Shown piece after piece: positions 27,756 through 36,583 of a stretch of 64,000 bases of DNA. A program made the position numbers and the translations under genes. The stretch's first letter is position 1. The number at the start of each line of letters is the position of its first letter. This stretch comes from Saprospiraceae bacterium (GTDB taxonomy: Bacteria; Bacteroidota; Bacteroidia; Chitinophagales; Saprospiraceae), in assembly GCA_022448945.1 (NCBI GenBank), contig JAKVCV010000002.1:62001-126000 (forward strand), written 5' to 3'. The notes below the pieces were generated by a model, which made no database searches, had not been told where the DNA came from, and saw only the letters and a list, made by a program, of their open reading frames with translations.

Positions 27756-28504
27756 AATATGCCTGGAAATAAATAAGGTGTTTGTTCTATATATTCATGG
27801 TACTCCTTTAAGTGGCCATATTTTTTAATTGAAGATCTTCTAAGAAAAGGAATCCCACTAATAAAAATTAATAAAACAGTAATCCAAACAGGACTAGATA
27901 AAGCCAACCATTCCCAACCAATAAGTGCACTAGAAGCTATAATGAAGATACCTGTCCAGCATAGTATCTCACCTAAATAATTTGGATGCTGTATGTGTTT
28001 CCAAAGTCCAACATTAACAAAGCTATTATTATTATCAGTATTTTTTCTAAAATTGAATTTTTGGTAGTCTGCAATACTTTCAATTATCAATCCAATTAAA
28101 TATATTCCAAAACCTAAAATTTGTATAAAATGGTATTCAATAGATGGTTTTTGGAAGGTAATTATTATTGGAATAGAAAGTATAAGTATACTTCCGGTCT
28201 GGAGGAACCAGAACCTGCTGATTTTAAATAGGTTCTTTCGCATTTTATCAAAGCGGTCATCTTTACCCATAGTATGAATTCTAATAAACAAATAACTCCC
28301 TAATCGGATACTCCAAAGTGTGACGGCAATTAATAATAAGTTGTGTGCATAGCTAGAATGGTTTGATAGCCATAGTGTTAGAGTTAAAGCAAAAAAACTA
28401 ATGCTATAAATTAAATCTGTTGCTTTGTCACTTTGCTGAGTATAGCAAAAAAACAAACCAGCTAAATTTATACATAAAACAATAAGAATAGATTCAAGTA
28501 CCAT
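27752..28504 (-). CDS. DUF1295 membrane protein (steroid-reductase/ICMT-like)
   Basis: 250 residues with about six to seven membrane segments. The motifs DDRFDKMRKN and, near the C-terminus, GLWKHIQHPNYLGEI with KYGHLKEYHEY are those of DUF1295. That family shares its fold with steroid 5-alpha-reductases and isoprenylcysteine methyltransferases, so a lipid reductase or methyltransferase is possible. No substrate can be named. It is the last gene of a probable three-gene operon after the AGMO-like hydroxylase (gap 38 bp). Confidence 0.8.
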   Translation of the reverse strand: MVLESILIVLCINLAGLFFCYTQQSDKATDLIYSISFFALTLTLWLSNHSSYAHNLLLIAVTLWSIRLGSYLFIRIHTMGKDDRFDKMRKNLFKISRFWFLQTGSILILSIPIIITFQKPSIEYHFIQILGFGIYLIGLIIESIADYQKFNFRKNTDNNNSFVNVGLWKHIQHPNYLGEILCWTGIFIIASSALIGWEWLALSSPVWITVLLIFISGIPFLRRSSIKKYGHLKEYHEYIEQTPYLFPGIF

Positions 28505-28542
28505 GTTTTTAGGTTTTATGTATATCTAAACAAATTATTTAA

Positions 28543-29775
28543 TTATATGTTTAAAATATTTTTGAATTTCCAAAAATACGTTAATGAAATAAAGTGTAGG
28601 ACGGCAATAAGAATAGTAATTTGTATACCAGGAATTGTAAAGTTAAGAGTAGAAAAGAAGAAAACGTGTAAGATAATAGGTAAGGATATAAGCCTAGTGG
28701 TTTCAAGCCAAAAACCAAGTTTCCTCATGTCAGCAGAAAGCCCTAGGCTTGCAACTGACCAAAGGATAAGAAGAATACTAATAATTACATTAGCTGCAAA
28801 GATATCGCTTTGCTTAGCAGTGGCAAGGAAAAGTGTAGTCCCCAGCAATATTAAAATATAATGTAAAAAACTATATAGACTTAAGGCTTTGGGAGTTTCC
28901 GTATTATATTTTAGTTGTTCCCCTCTTTTAATTTCGGGGGGGTATTGAGGCCCTCCTTGCGCAATAGGGCGCCATCCTGGTTTGTTAATCAATAATTTGA
29001 ATTTATTTAAAACCCCTCGAGTATGTTTGAATTCCTGCCAAAGTGTAGCATAATAGTCAAAGTTGGCCCAAATAGGATTCCAGGTAGCCAGTGGCTTTGT
29101 CACTCCATATACAACAGGAGCAATTTCAGGTTGGAAAGATCCAAATATGCGATCGAATATAATTAGAGTGCCTCCATGATTTTTGTCGATGTATTCAGGG
29201 TTGCGACCATGATGGACTCGGTGATGTGAAGGGGTGTTAAAAATATATTCAAACCACTTGGGCATTTTATATATTGCTTCGGTATGTATCCAGAATTGAT
29301 AAAGCGTTTGTAAAGTATTAATTAATAAAAAAGGAATTGGATCAAAACCTATTAGGGCAAGTGGAAGATAAAAAGCTCCTGAAATAAGCGATTGGAATGC
29401 AGATTGCCGAAGCGCTACCGAAAGGTTATAGTCTTCACTTTGATGATGGACAACATGTGTGCCCCAAAAGATGTTTATTTCGTGGCAGTATCTATGAAAC
29501 CAATAATATAAAAAGTCTATACCAATAAATAAGAGTATGAAGCTCCACCATTCATTCGGGATGTCAAATATTTTCCAATTCAGGAAAATGTAGGTATAGG
29601 CAAAAAATGTTATGGCCTTCATGAAAACACCAGTAACCTGTTGACTAATGCCACAGCTTATATTCGATACAGCATCATTAAAGCGATACCACTGTTGATT
29701 ATGCTTTCTTTCAACCAATAGTTCAACGCCTATTAGTAAAAAGAATACGGGAATAGCATATATCATGATGTCCAT
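28543..29775 (-). CDS. Fatty acid hydroxylase/sterol desaturase family protein (AGMO-like)
   Basis: 410 residues, polytopic. The di-iron histidine boxes are complete: His94-x3-His98 (HRYCH), His107-x2-His110-His111 (HVVHH) and His184-His185-x2-His188-His189 (HHRVHH), with a further IHTEAI histidine. This layout and the long C-terminal membrane part resemble alkylglycerol monooxygenase, which cleaves ether lipids, and other bacterial hydroxylases. It lies between an outer-membrane barrel gene and the DUF1295 gene on one strand, suggesting a joint membrane-lipid function (inference). Confidence 0.87.
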   Translation of the reverse strand: MDIMIYAIPVFFLLIGVELLVERKHNQQWYRFNDAVSNISCGISQQVTGVFMKAITFFAYTYIFLNWKIFDIPNEWWSFILLFIGIDFLYYWFHRYCHEINIFWGTHVVHHQSEDYNLSVALRQSAFQSLISGAFYLPLALIGFDPIPFLLINTLQTLYQFWIHTEAIYKMPKWFEYIFNTPSHHRVHHGRNPEYIDKNHGGTLIIFDRIFGSFQPEIAPVVYGVTKPLATWNPIWANFDYYATLWQEFKHTRGVLNKFKLLINKPGWRPIAQGGPQYPPEIKRGEQLKYNTETPKALSLYSFLHYILILLGTTLFLATAKQSDIFAANVIISILLILWSVASLGLSADMRKLGFWLETTRLISLPIILHVFFFSTLNFTIPGIQITILIAVLHFISLTYFWKFKNILNI

Positions 29776-29805
29776 AATAAGGTTATTTGAGCGTTGGTTC
29801 CGGAT

Positions 29806-30543
29806 TTATAAATTTTGATTAGGGTTTTTGTTTTTTCTAAACAGAAACTTGAATCCAAAACTTACTTCAATGCTTAAATTTATTATTCTATAATCCTGAG
29901 TCATTTGTTGAATTTGAATATTGTTTGGATTTTGAAAATTAGGATATGCCACTTGGGTTCCTGCCGCAAAAAATATTTGAGGTGTAAGATCTGGGCTTAT
30001 ATTAAGTTCAAGAAACATCCCAAAAGGGGATTTGGGCGGTTCCCATTCAATACCACCACCTAACCATAAACCTAAAGTAGCACCTTGCACACCTTGTGCA
30101 TCCAATGGGTTAATTACTTCTGCAAATTGAATCGTGCCATTATTGGGAGGTGTGATATCCAAGCGTATTCCAGCACCATAATAGGGTAAGAAGACACCTA
30201 ATTTAAAGTTCCCTTTTAATAGCAATGCCAAGGAGAAATTATGAAAAATATCACTTGCTATATAATTCGTACTATTATTGATATTGAACATGCCGGAATT
30301 GTAAGAAGCACCACGTCTATGGTATCCAAATTGGATGAGGTAGCCAATTCGACGTTGTAAATTTTCTCCTTGCCATTTCCCCATGCCTTCAAAAAAAATA
30401 TCTGTGTGGTATGAGAATAATGCTCTTTTGTTTTTTTGAGTGCCTATCAAAAGCCCACCCTTAGCGCCGATGGCATGATGTTGTCCTTGACATTGAAATA
30501 TAAACAATAGAAGCGCTATGACGATAAAAAGAAGTTTGTTCAT
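29806..30543 (-). CDS. Probable outer-membrane beta-barrel protein
   Basis: 245 residues from the chosen ATG; a TTG five codons upstream is possible but unneeded. A signal peptide (about 1-21, ending CQGQ) is followed by alternating hydrophobic and polar strands with many aromatic and Gly residues (GAGIRLDI, LGLWLGGGIEW, LEVSFGFKFLF-like ends). This is the pattern of small Bacteroidota outer-membrane barrels. No function can be read. It is the first gene of the operon with the AGMO-like and DUF1295 genes (gap 30 bp). Confidence 0.65.
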   Translation of the reverse strand: MNKLLFIVIALLLFIFQCQGQHHAIGAKGGLLIGTQKNKRALFSYHTDIFFEGMGKWQGENLQRRIGYLIQFGYHRRGASYNSGMFNINNSTNYIASDIFHNFSLALLLKGNFKLGVFLPYYGAGIRLDITPPNNGTIQFAEVINPLDAQGVQGATLGLWLGGGIEWEPPKSPFGMFLELNISPDLTPQIFFAAGTQVAYPNFQNPNNIQIQQMTQDYRIINLSIEVSFGFKFLFRKNKNPNQNL

Positions 30544-30580
30544 TGCTTTAGGTTTCAATTAATTTTAAATGATGTTATAA

Positions 30581-30616
30581 AAATAAAAAGAACCGCCTAA
30601 TTATTCGGCAGGTTCT
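30581..30616 (-). terminator. Terminator of the acyl-CoA dehydrogenase gene
   Basis: AGAACC-GCC (30589-30597) pairs with GGC-A-GGTTCT (30607-30616), leaving one bulged A and a 9-nt loop. On the minus strand a U-rich tract follows. It lies 36 bp after the stop. Confidence 0.7.
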
Positions 30617-30651
30617 ATATTTATTATCTCATTTTTAAGATATTTGATCTT

Positions 30652-31806
30652 TTAGTCTTTCAATATTTTTCGGGATATCACAAGTTTTTGTATTTCAGAA
30701 GTTCCTTCACCTATTGTACAAAGTTTACAGTCGCGGAAAAATTTCTCTACGGGAAAATCTTTAGTAAAACCATAACCACCATGAATTTGAATAGCATCTG
30801 TTGCTGCTCTTACACATGTTTCTGACGCATAGTATTTTGCCATTGCAGAAATTTTTGTAACAGGGAGGTGGTTGTCTTTTAGGTAGCCAGCTTTACGTAT
30901 CAAAAGTTCTGAGGCTTCTATTTCTGTAGCCATATCGGCTAATTTGAAGGAGATTGCCTGAAAGCTCGAAATAGGTTTGCCAAATTGTTCACGTTCTTTT
31001 GAATATTTTAAAGATGCATCATATGATCCTTTAGCTATACCTAAAGATAGAGCAGCAATTGAAATACGTCCACCATCAAGAATTTTCATAGACTGAATAA
31101 AGCCTTCTCCTTCTTCACCGAGTAATTGACTTTTGTGAACACGGCAGTTGTCAAATATTAGTTCTGCAGTTTCAGAAGCTCGCATACCCAGTTTGTTTTC
31201 TTTTTTACCTCCTGAGAATCCTTCCATGTCTCTTTCAATTATAAAAGCACTCATACCATGACTGTCCAGTAATTCTCCAGTGCGAACAATTACAACACCT
31301 ACATCTCCTGAGCGACCGTGTGTGATCCAGTTTTTGGTGCCATTGATAACGTAATAGTCACCATCTTTTTTTGCGACACATTGCATTCTGCCAGCATCAG
31401 ATCCAGTATTGGCTTCAGTTAAGCCCCAAAAGGCAACATGTTCACCAGAAGCCAATTTTGGCAAATATTTTTGTTTTTGCGCTTCATTGCCAAAGGCTAA
31501 TATGTGGTTTGTTCCAAGTGAATTGTGTGCAGCTAAAGATAAACCAATGGAACTACATACTTTAGTCGTTTCTTCAATAATAGTGATGTATTCCTGATAC
31601 CCTAATTCAGAACCCCCATATTTTTCAGGTACAAGTATGCCCATAAATCCTTGTTCTCCCATTTTGTGGAATAAGTCTTTTGGAAAATGTTGTGCTTCAT
31701 CCCATTCCATAATATGAGGGCGTATATTTTTTTCTGCAAAATTTCGGGCACTTTCCCGAATCATTTGCATATCTTCTGTGTCTGTTGTCATGAAATCCGT
31801 ATTCAT
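30652..31806 (-). CDS. Acyl-CoA dehydrogenase (short-chain/butyryl type)
   Basis: 384 residues, full family length. FAD-dependent oxidation of acyl-CoA to enoyl-CoA. The flavin signature FWGLTEANTGSDAGR and the C-terminal IHGGYGFTKDFPVEKFFRD with GEGTSEIQ, which contains the catalytic Glu, are present. The closest type by pattern is short-chain or butyryl-CoA dehydrogenase, but chain length cannot be fixed. An enoyl-CoA isomerase is encoded 3 kb away. An electron-transfer flavoprotein is not in the window. Confidence 0.93.
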   Translation of the reverse strand: MNTDFMTTDTEDMQMIRESARNFAEKNIRPHIMEWDEAQHFPKDLFHKMGEQGFMGILVPEKYGGSELGYQEYITIIEETTKVCSSIGLSLAAHNSLGTNHILAFGNEAQKQKYLPKLASGEHVAFWGLTEANTGSDAGRMQCVAKKDGDYYVINGTKNWITHGRSGDVGVVIVRTGELLDSHGMSAFIIERDMEGFSGGKKENKLGMRASETAELIFDNCRVHKSQLLGEEGEGFIQSMKILDGGRISIAALSLGIAKGSYDASLKYSKEREQFGKPISSFQAISFKLADMATEIEASELLIRKAGYLKDNHLPVTKISAMAKYYASETCVRAATDAIQIHGGYGFTKDFPVEKFFRDCKLCTIGEGTSEIQKLVISRKILKD

Positions 31807-31986
31807 TCCAATTTTTTTTGTAGTATGTTTTGATAAAATATTTTAACCTTATGGCTAAAGAGAACATATAGCATATTGCAGTCACAAAATTAATATTTTT
31901 TTTGAGATTGACTAAGGCAGGAATGAATTATTATACCGATCAAATAATCTTATTAAAAAGGGTATATATGAATATTTGTAGAAGTT

Positions 31987-32601
31987 TTATTTTATTTGAC
32001 ATGTTAGTAGAGACTCTGCCCCAATAAATGCTTCAAAGATGTCACCATTTTGTACTTCACCTACTCCCTTTGGTGTACCCGTAAATATAACATCACCCCT
32101 CAGCAACGTAAAATATTGAGAAATGTAACTGATCAATTCATCAAAGCTAGTAATCATATTACTGCTAAGCCCTTTTTGAACAATTTTTTTATTTTTTTGG
32201 AGGGAGAATTCAATATGTCCATTCTTGTTTTTTGCGTCTTCTTTTGGAATGAATTTCCCTATTGCTGCAGAGTTGTTCCAGGATTTTGCAATTTCCCAAG
32301 GATGACCTTTTTCTTTGCATAAGCGTTGTATATCACGTGCTGTGAAGTCAATGCCAACAGAAACTTCCTTGTAGTAGTCTTGAGCAAACCGCGGTTTGAT
32401 AAATTTTCCATTCTTGCATATTTTTAGTAAAATTTCTACTTCATAATGCAATTCTTTTGTAAATCCAGGATAATATAGTGGACCATTTTCAAGTAATTGT
32501 GCAGTATCAGGTTTTAAGAAAAGTAGTGGTTTTTCAGGAACAGGGTTGTTCAGTTCTTTTGCATGTTCAGCATAATTTCGACCTACACAAATAATTTTCA
32601 T
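31987..32601 (-). CDS. Fumarylacetoacetate hydrolase (FAH) family protein
   Basis: 204 residues, the short FAHD1-like form. Members cleave acylpyruvates or decarboxylate oxaloacetate with a divalent metal. The start KIICVGRNYAEHAKE, the metal carboxylates in HYEVEILL, GIDFTARDIQ and the end FTGTPKGVGEVQNGD are all family hallmarks. The exact substrate cannot be told. It is divergent from the cystathionine beta-synthase gene. Confidence 0.92.
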   Translation of the reverse strand: MKIICVGRNYAEHAKELNNPVPEKPLLFLKPDTAQLLENGPLYYPGFTKELHYEVEILLKICKNGKFIKPRFAQDYYKEVSVGIDFTARDIQRLCKEKGHPWEIAKSWNNSAAIGKFIPKEDAKNKNGHIEFSLQKNKKIVQKGLSSNMITSFDELISYISQYFTLLRGDVIFTGTPKGVGEVQNGDIFEAFIGAESLLTCQIK

Positions 32602-32791
32602 TTCAATTTATCGTTTGTTAGAGAATAGGAAAGTCATAAATAAAGCATTTTTAATAACTTGAATTGTAAATTAAGCAATTTTTATAATTGAGAAATATAA
32701 TTGTCAGGATTAATTATTTTTTACAACGAACTTAACCGGATATTGACTTTTAAAATTTTTGCCTGTATGAATTATATTTCCTCTACACCCT

Positions 32792-32820
32792 TTTGGAACC
32801 ATTTACTTTTGCTACCTTTG
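32792..32820 (+). promoter_or_regulatory. Promoter of the cystathionine beta-synthase gene
   Basis: TACCTTTG (32813-32820) is a full -7 match, and TTTG at 32792-32795 lies 17 nt upstream, slightly close. The start would be near 32827 with a leader of about 30 nt. Confidence 0.55.
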
Positions 32821-32858
32821 CGCTGACTTAACTGAATTATAACTAAACAAAAGTATTC

Positions 32859-34223
32859 ATGGCTAAGTATTTTAATAATATTTTGGAAACTATTGGAAAT
32901 ACACCACTAGTGAAATTAAATAAGATCGTTCAGAATGTTCCTTGTACGGTTTTGGCGAAGGTAGAAACGACCAATCCGGGCAATTCTGTAAAAGATCGTA
33001 TGGCTTTAAAAATGATTGAAGATGCAGAAAAAAGTGGTCAACTTGTACCAGGTGGTACAATAATAGAATGCACTTCTGGAAATACTGGGATGGGATTGGC
33101 TATTGCAGCGGTTGTTAAAGGTTATAAGTGTATTTTTACGACAAGTGATAAACAATCTAAAGAAAAGGTAGATTTGTTACGTGCCGTTGGTGCAGAAGTC
33201 ATTGTTTGCCCAACTAATGTAGAGCCTGACGATCCACGGTCTTATTATTCTGTTGCTGAACGTCTTAATAAAGATATACCAAATTCATATTGGGCAAACC
33301 AATATGATAATCTTTCTAATCGTAAGGCACATTATGAAAGTACTGGTCCAGAAATTTGGGAGCAAACGGAAGGGAAAATCACCCATTTCGTTGTTGGAGT
33401 TGGTACAGGTGGTACTATTTCAGGTGTTGGGAAATTTCTTAAAGAAAAAAATCCTGATATTCAAATATGGGGAATTGATACTTATGGTTCAGTATTTAAA
33501 AAATATCATGAAACTGGAATTTTTGATAAGAATGAAATCTATCCATATATTACCGAGGGTATAGGAGAAGATATAATACCTAAAAATGTAGATTTTGATA
33601 TTATAGATTATTTTGAAAAAGTTAATGATAAAGATGCGGCAGTTGCTACACGTGATTTAGCTAGAATGGAAGGTATAATGGCTGGAAATTCAGCTGGTTC
33701 TGCTGTGGCAGGAATTAATCAATTGGCAGGTAAATTAAAAAAAGATGATCTTTTAGTTGTCTTGTTTCATGATCATGGAAGTCGATATGTTGGAAAAATG
33801 TTTAATGATGAATGGATGAGAGAAAGAGGTTTTCTCGATGAAGTAATGACTGTAAAAGACATTATTTCTAAGAAGGAAAATAGTACGTTCTTTTCTATTG
33901 ATTCGAATCAAACGGTAAAGGAAGCTTTGAAAATGATGAAAGAAAATGATATTTCACAAATGCCTGTTACAGATAATGGAGAAATAGTTGGTGCCTTAAA
34001 TGAAAATGATGTATTAACTTGTCTTTTGGCAAACCCTATAGAGAATAGTGATGAACTTATAGCAACCATTATGGTTGACCCTTTCCCAATAGTAGAAGAG
34101 TCTTTACCATTAAAAAAATTAAACCGATATATTAATAAGAAGTCGACAGCAGTGATTACTGTTGATAAAGCAGGAGTTAATCATGTTGTTACCAAATATG
34201 ATATTATTCAGGCTTTAAATTAA
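32859..34223 (+). CDS. Cystathionine beta-synthase-like PLP enzyme with C-terminal CBS pair
   Basis: 454 residues. A fold-type II PLP domain (1-about 330) with Lys45 in NSVKDR, TSGNTG phosphate loop and GTGGTISG is followed by two CBS domains (about 340-454). The catalytic part resembles eukaryotic cystathionine beta-synthase more than CysK, including the EKVDLLRAVGAEV block. The N-terminal heme domain of the animal enzyme is absent. It should condense serine (or O-acetylserine) with homocysteine or sulfide, and the CBS pair may sense an adenosyl ligand. Its 3' end overlaps the convergent enoyl-CoA isomerase gene by 4 bp. Confidence 0.9.
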   Translation: MAKYFNNILETIGNTPLVKLNKIVQNVPCTVLAKVETTNPGNSVKDRMALKMIEDAEKSGQLVPGGTIIECTSGNTGMGLAIAAVVKGYKCIFTTSDKQSKEKVDLLRAVGAEVIVCPTNVEPDDPRSYYSVAERLNKDIPNSYWANQYDNLSNRKAHYESTGPEIWEQTEGKITHFVVGVGTGGTISGVGKFLKEKNPDIQIWGIDTYGSVFKKYHETGIFDKNEIYPYITEGIGEDIIPKNVDFDIIDYFEKVNDKDAAVATRDLARMEGIMAGNSAGSAVAGINQLAGKLKKDDLLVVLFHDHGSRYVGKMFNDEWMRERGFLDEVMTVKDIISKKENSTFFSIDSNQTVKEALKMMKENDISQMPVTDNGEIVGALNENDVLTCLLANPIENSDELIATIMVDPFPIVEESLPLKKLNRYINKKSTAVITVDKAGVNHVVTKYDIIQALN

Positions 34224-34990
34224 TTTTTTTTAGCATTGAGAAAGTCTACTACTTTCCCCATTATTATTCGACTTTCTTCCGACATTAACTGTTTGTGAAG
34301 AATGTCAAGATTTTCTTCAAAGTTAAGTTTCATCTGAGTCAGCAATTCTTTTTTAAGGGCTTTTTTGGTTTGCATAAAAGCTTTAGTAGGAAAGCTTAGG
34401 TACTGTTGTATTTTTGCTTCTGCTATAGAAAGTGTTTCATTTAATTCTGTTAATTGATCAACTAAACCAAATTCCAATGCTTCTTTAGGCGACATTAGGT
34501 AACCTTCTAATAAAAATTGATAAGCCTTCCGTTTGCCAATCAAAAAAGAGTAGAGTTGCATTATACTTTGTCTTGGAGCAATTCCTACGGCAATTTCATT
34601 AAGTCCTATTTTATATTTCTCTCCTTTTGCCATTACTCGGTAATCACAGGCGCAAGCTAATATACAGCCACCTGCCGGACTATGCCCAGTAATTGAAGCT
34701 ACCAGCGGCTTCGAGAATGCTATCATTTCTGTAGCCAAAAGAAGAAATGAACCCCAAAATTTTCTAATTTGTTCCGAGGTGTAATAATATACTTCTAGAA
34801 GGTCAACACCACCGCTAAAAAAATGTGGTTTTCCCGTTAAAACTATCCCACCAATATTGTCGTCATTTTCTGCATTAGTTATTAATTCCCTTAGTTCATC
34901 AACCATTTCCTGATTAATAACATTGGCTTTACCCCTGTCAAGCTGTACAACTATATATTTTTCTTTTTTAGAAATTTTTAATGTGTTCAT
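34220..34990 (-). CDS. Enoyl-CoA hydratase/isomerase family protein, ECI1-like
   Basis: 256 residues, crotonase fold. The oxyanion hole is formed by the HFFSGGVDL and HSPAGGCILA segments. The later GLNEIAVGIAP segment (Glu132) matches the single catalytic Glu of mitochondrial delta3,delta2-enoyl-CoA isomerase, while the first hydratase Glu position is not obvious. So an isomerase for unsaturated fatty acid oxidation is the best guess, with other crotonase activities possible. It lies 56 bp downstream of rpiB. Confidence 0.85.
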   Translation of the reverse strand: MNTLKISKKEKYIVVQLDRGKANVINQEMVDELRELITNAENDDNIGGIVLTGKPHFFSGGVDLLEVYYYTSEQIRKFWGSFLLLATEMIAFSKPLVASITGHSPAGGCILACACDYRVMAKGEKYKIGLNEIAVGIAPRQSIMQLYSFLIGKRKAYQFLLEGYLMSPKEALEFGLVDQLTELNETLSIAEAKIQQYLSFPTKAFMQTKKALKKELLTQMKLNFEENLDILHKQLMSEESRIIMGKVVDFLNAKKN

Positions 34991-35046
34991 TTGGTAGTTT
35001 TGTTGCGAATTTAGTTAAGGGTGAACCTTCTGAAATTTGTTCTTCT

Positions 35047-35481
35047 TTACAAATTTATTTTGTCTACTCTTCTTTGATGTCTTCCTCCCTCGAATACGGT
35101 ATCTATGAATGCATTGATCATCTCTAATGCAACTTCTTGACTAATAAACCTGGCAGGTATTGCCAATATATTTGCGTTATTATGCTGACGGGCAAGCTCT
35201 GCCAATTCTTTTGTCCAGCATAGTGCTGCGCGAATACCCGGGTGTTTGTTAACAGTCATAGCGACACCATTTCCACTACCACACATTACTATACCAAAGT
35301 CTACTTTATTATTTTCTACTTCCAAGGCTACAGGATGAACATAGTCTGGGTAATCAACAGATTCGGAGGAGTCGGTTCCTTTATTGAGAATAGAAAAGCC
35401 TCTTTTAGTTAGAAGCGTGACAACTGCCTCTTTATAGTCAAAACCAGCATGATCACAGCCCAATGCAATAACTTTTTTCAT
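35047..35481 (-). CDS. rpiB: Ribose-5-phosphate isomerase B
   Basis: 144 residues from the ATG that gives KKVIALGCDHAGFDYK, the standard family start; a further 16 upstream codons are open but not conserved. Interconverts ribose 5-phosphate and ribulose 5-phosphate. Asp10-His11, the catalytic Cys67 in CGSGNGVAMTVNK and the phosphate-binding arginines (HPGIRAALC, GGRHQRRVD) are visible. Confidence 0.94.
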   Translation of the reverse strand: MKKVIALGCDHAGFDYKEAVVTLLTKRGFSILNKGTDSSESVDYPDYVHPVALEVENNKVDFGIVMCGSGNGVAMTVNKHPGIRAALCWTKELAELARQHNNANILAIPARFISQEVALEMINAFIDTVFEGGRHQRRVDKINL

Positions 35482-35558
35482 GTTTTTTTGTAGTTTTAGG
35501 TCAATGAAGATCTTATTTATGTATTTCACTATTTTATAAACACAAATCTAAACAAAAA

Positions 35559-35942
35559 ATGAGACAATTGGCTTTTTTTATATCGTCCTTCTTTTTGATT
35601 TTTTTATTTATTTCCTGTAGTAACCCTATAGAAGGCATAGAGGTTTTGACATGTAAGGAATTTGATAATAAGCTCCAAGATGCCAAACAGCAACAGCTAA
35701 TTGATGTGCGTACTCCGGAAGAGTATAGTGCAGGGACAATCAATAGCGCCATAAATATTGACTTCTATTCAGAAGATTTTAAAAAGAATATAAATACACT
35801 TGATAAAAAAAGTGCTGTATTTGTTTTTTGTGCAAAAGGGGGGAGAAGCAACTCAGCATCTAAAATTTTAAAAGAAGAAGGGTTTAAAGTTATTTACGAT
35901 TTGGAAGGTGGATATAATGCATGGGTTCTGTATAAAAAATGA
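35559..35942 (+). CDS. Rhodanese-domain lipoprotein
   Basis: 127 residues. Signal peptide with lipobox FISC (Cys20) means it should be anchored in the envelope. The rhodanese domain (about 28-125) has LIDVRTPEEY and an active loop C91AKGGRS. The CxxGxR form is the sulfur-transferase type. Single-domain periplasmic rhodaneses are common but their acceptors are mostly unknown. Divergent from rpiB. Confidence 0.88.
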   Translation: MRQLAFFISSFFLIFLFISCSNPIEGIEVLTCKEFDNKLQDAKQQQLIDVRTPEEYSAGTINSAINIDFYSEDFKKNINTLDKKSAVFVFCAKGGRSNSASKILKEEGFKVIYDLEGGYNAWVLYKK

Positions 35943-36151
35943 TTATTTATACAGGAAATATTGAACTTTAAATTTTAATGATTTCAATTTATATGTTCTT
36001 TTTAATTACAACATTAAAGTATTTTTCAGATAAAATTTTATTTGTTTTTTTTGTAAAAAATGTTTTTTTTGTGTTCTTTGTGCGCCCATATGAATTTTTT
36101 TTGGCTTAGAAATTGTAGTCTAGGGAATAATTAAGATTTATTTTATTAAAT

Positions 36152-36571
36152 ATGAAAAACTTTATAACATTTTTTTTGACAATTTTTATTGCCTCAAATC
36201 TTCTTGCCCAAGCAACAGGTTCTACGCATAACGCTGTAACTGCAAGCAATATAACTACATTAAATCTTGAGCTAGACACTGAGGATGTTGTTGTAAAAGA
36301 AACAAAAGGCACTAGAATTATTATCGAATCTCATATAACATTAGAAACCATTAGTAATGTTACTTTACTTCAGTTTTTAATCAAATCTGGCAGATATGAT
36401 TTAGAAAAGAATGTTAATGAAACCACACAGACTTTGAATATCTCTCGAAAAAAAACCAATAATGTTTTATTGGTAAAGGGACAGGATTGTAAAGAGTTAG
36501 TAAAATATGTTATTCTTATTCCTTCTTCAGTTAAATTTGTAAATACTAATCCAAGCACTGTAAGTAGGTAG
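36152..36571 (+). CDS. Small exported protein of unknown function
   Basis: 139 residues with a clear signal peptide (about 1-19, cut after LLAQ). The mature part looks all-beta. The segment LNLELDTEDVVVKETKGTRIIIESHI recalls the first strands of DUF4097-type adhesin-like repeats, but the protein is far shorter than those, so I do not assign it. It has no cysteine-based or catalytic motif apart from one Cys. It ends 12 bp from the convergent end of the OmpA-family gene. Confidence 0.6.
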   Translation: MKNFITFFLTIFIASNLLAQATGSTHNAVTASNITTLNLELDTEDVVVKETKGTRIIIESHITLETISNVTLLQFLIKSGRYDLEKNVNETTQTLNISRKKTNNVLLVKGQDCKELVKYVILIPSSVKFVNTNPSTVSR

Positions 36572-36583
36572 ATAATATAATAA

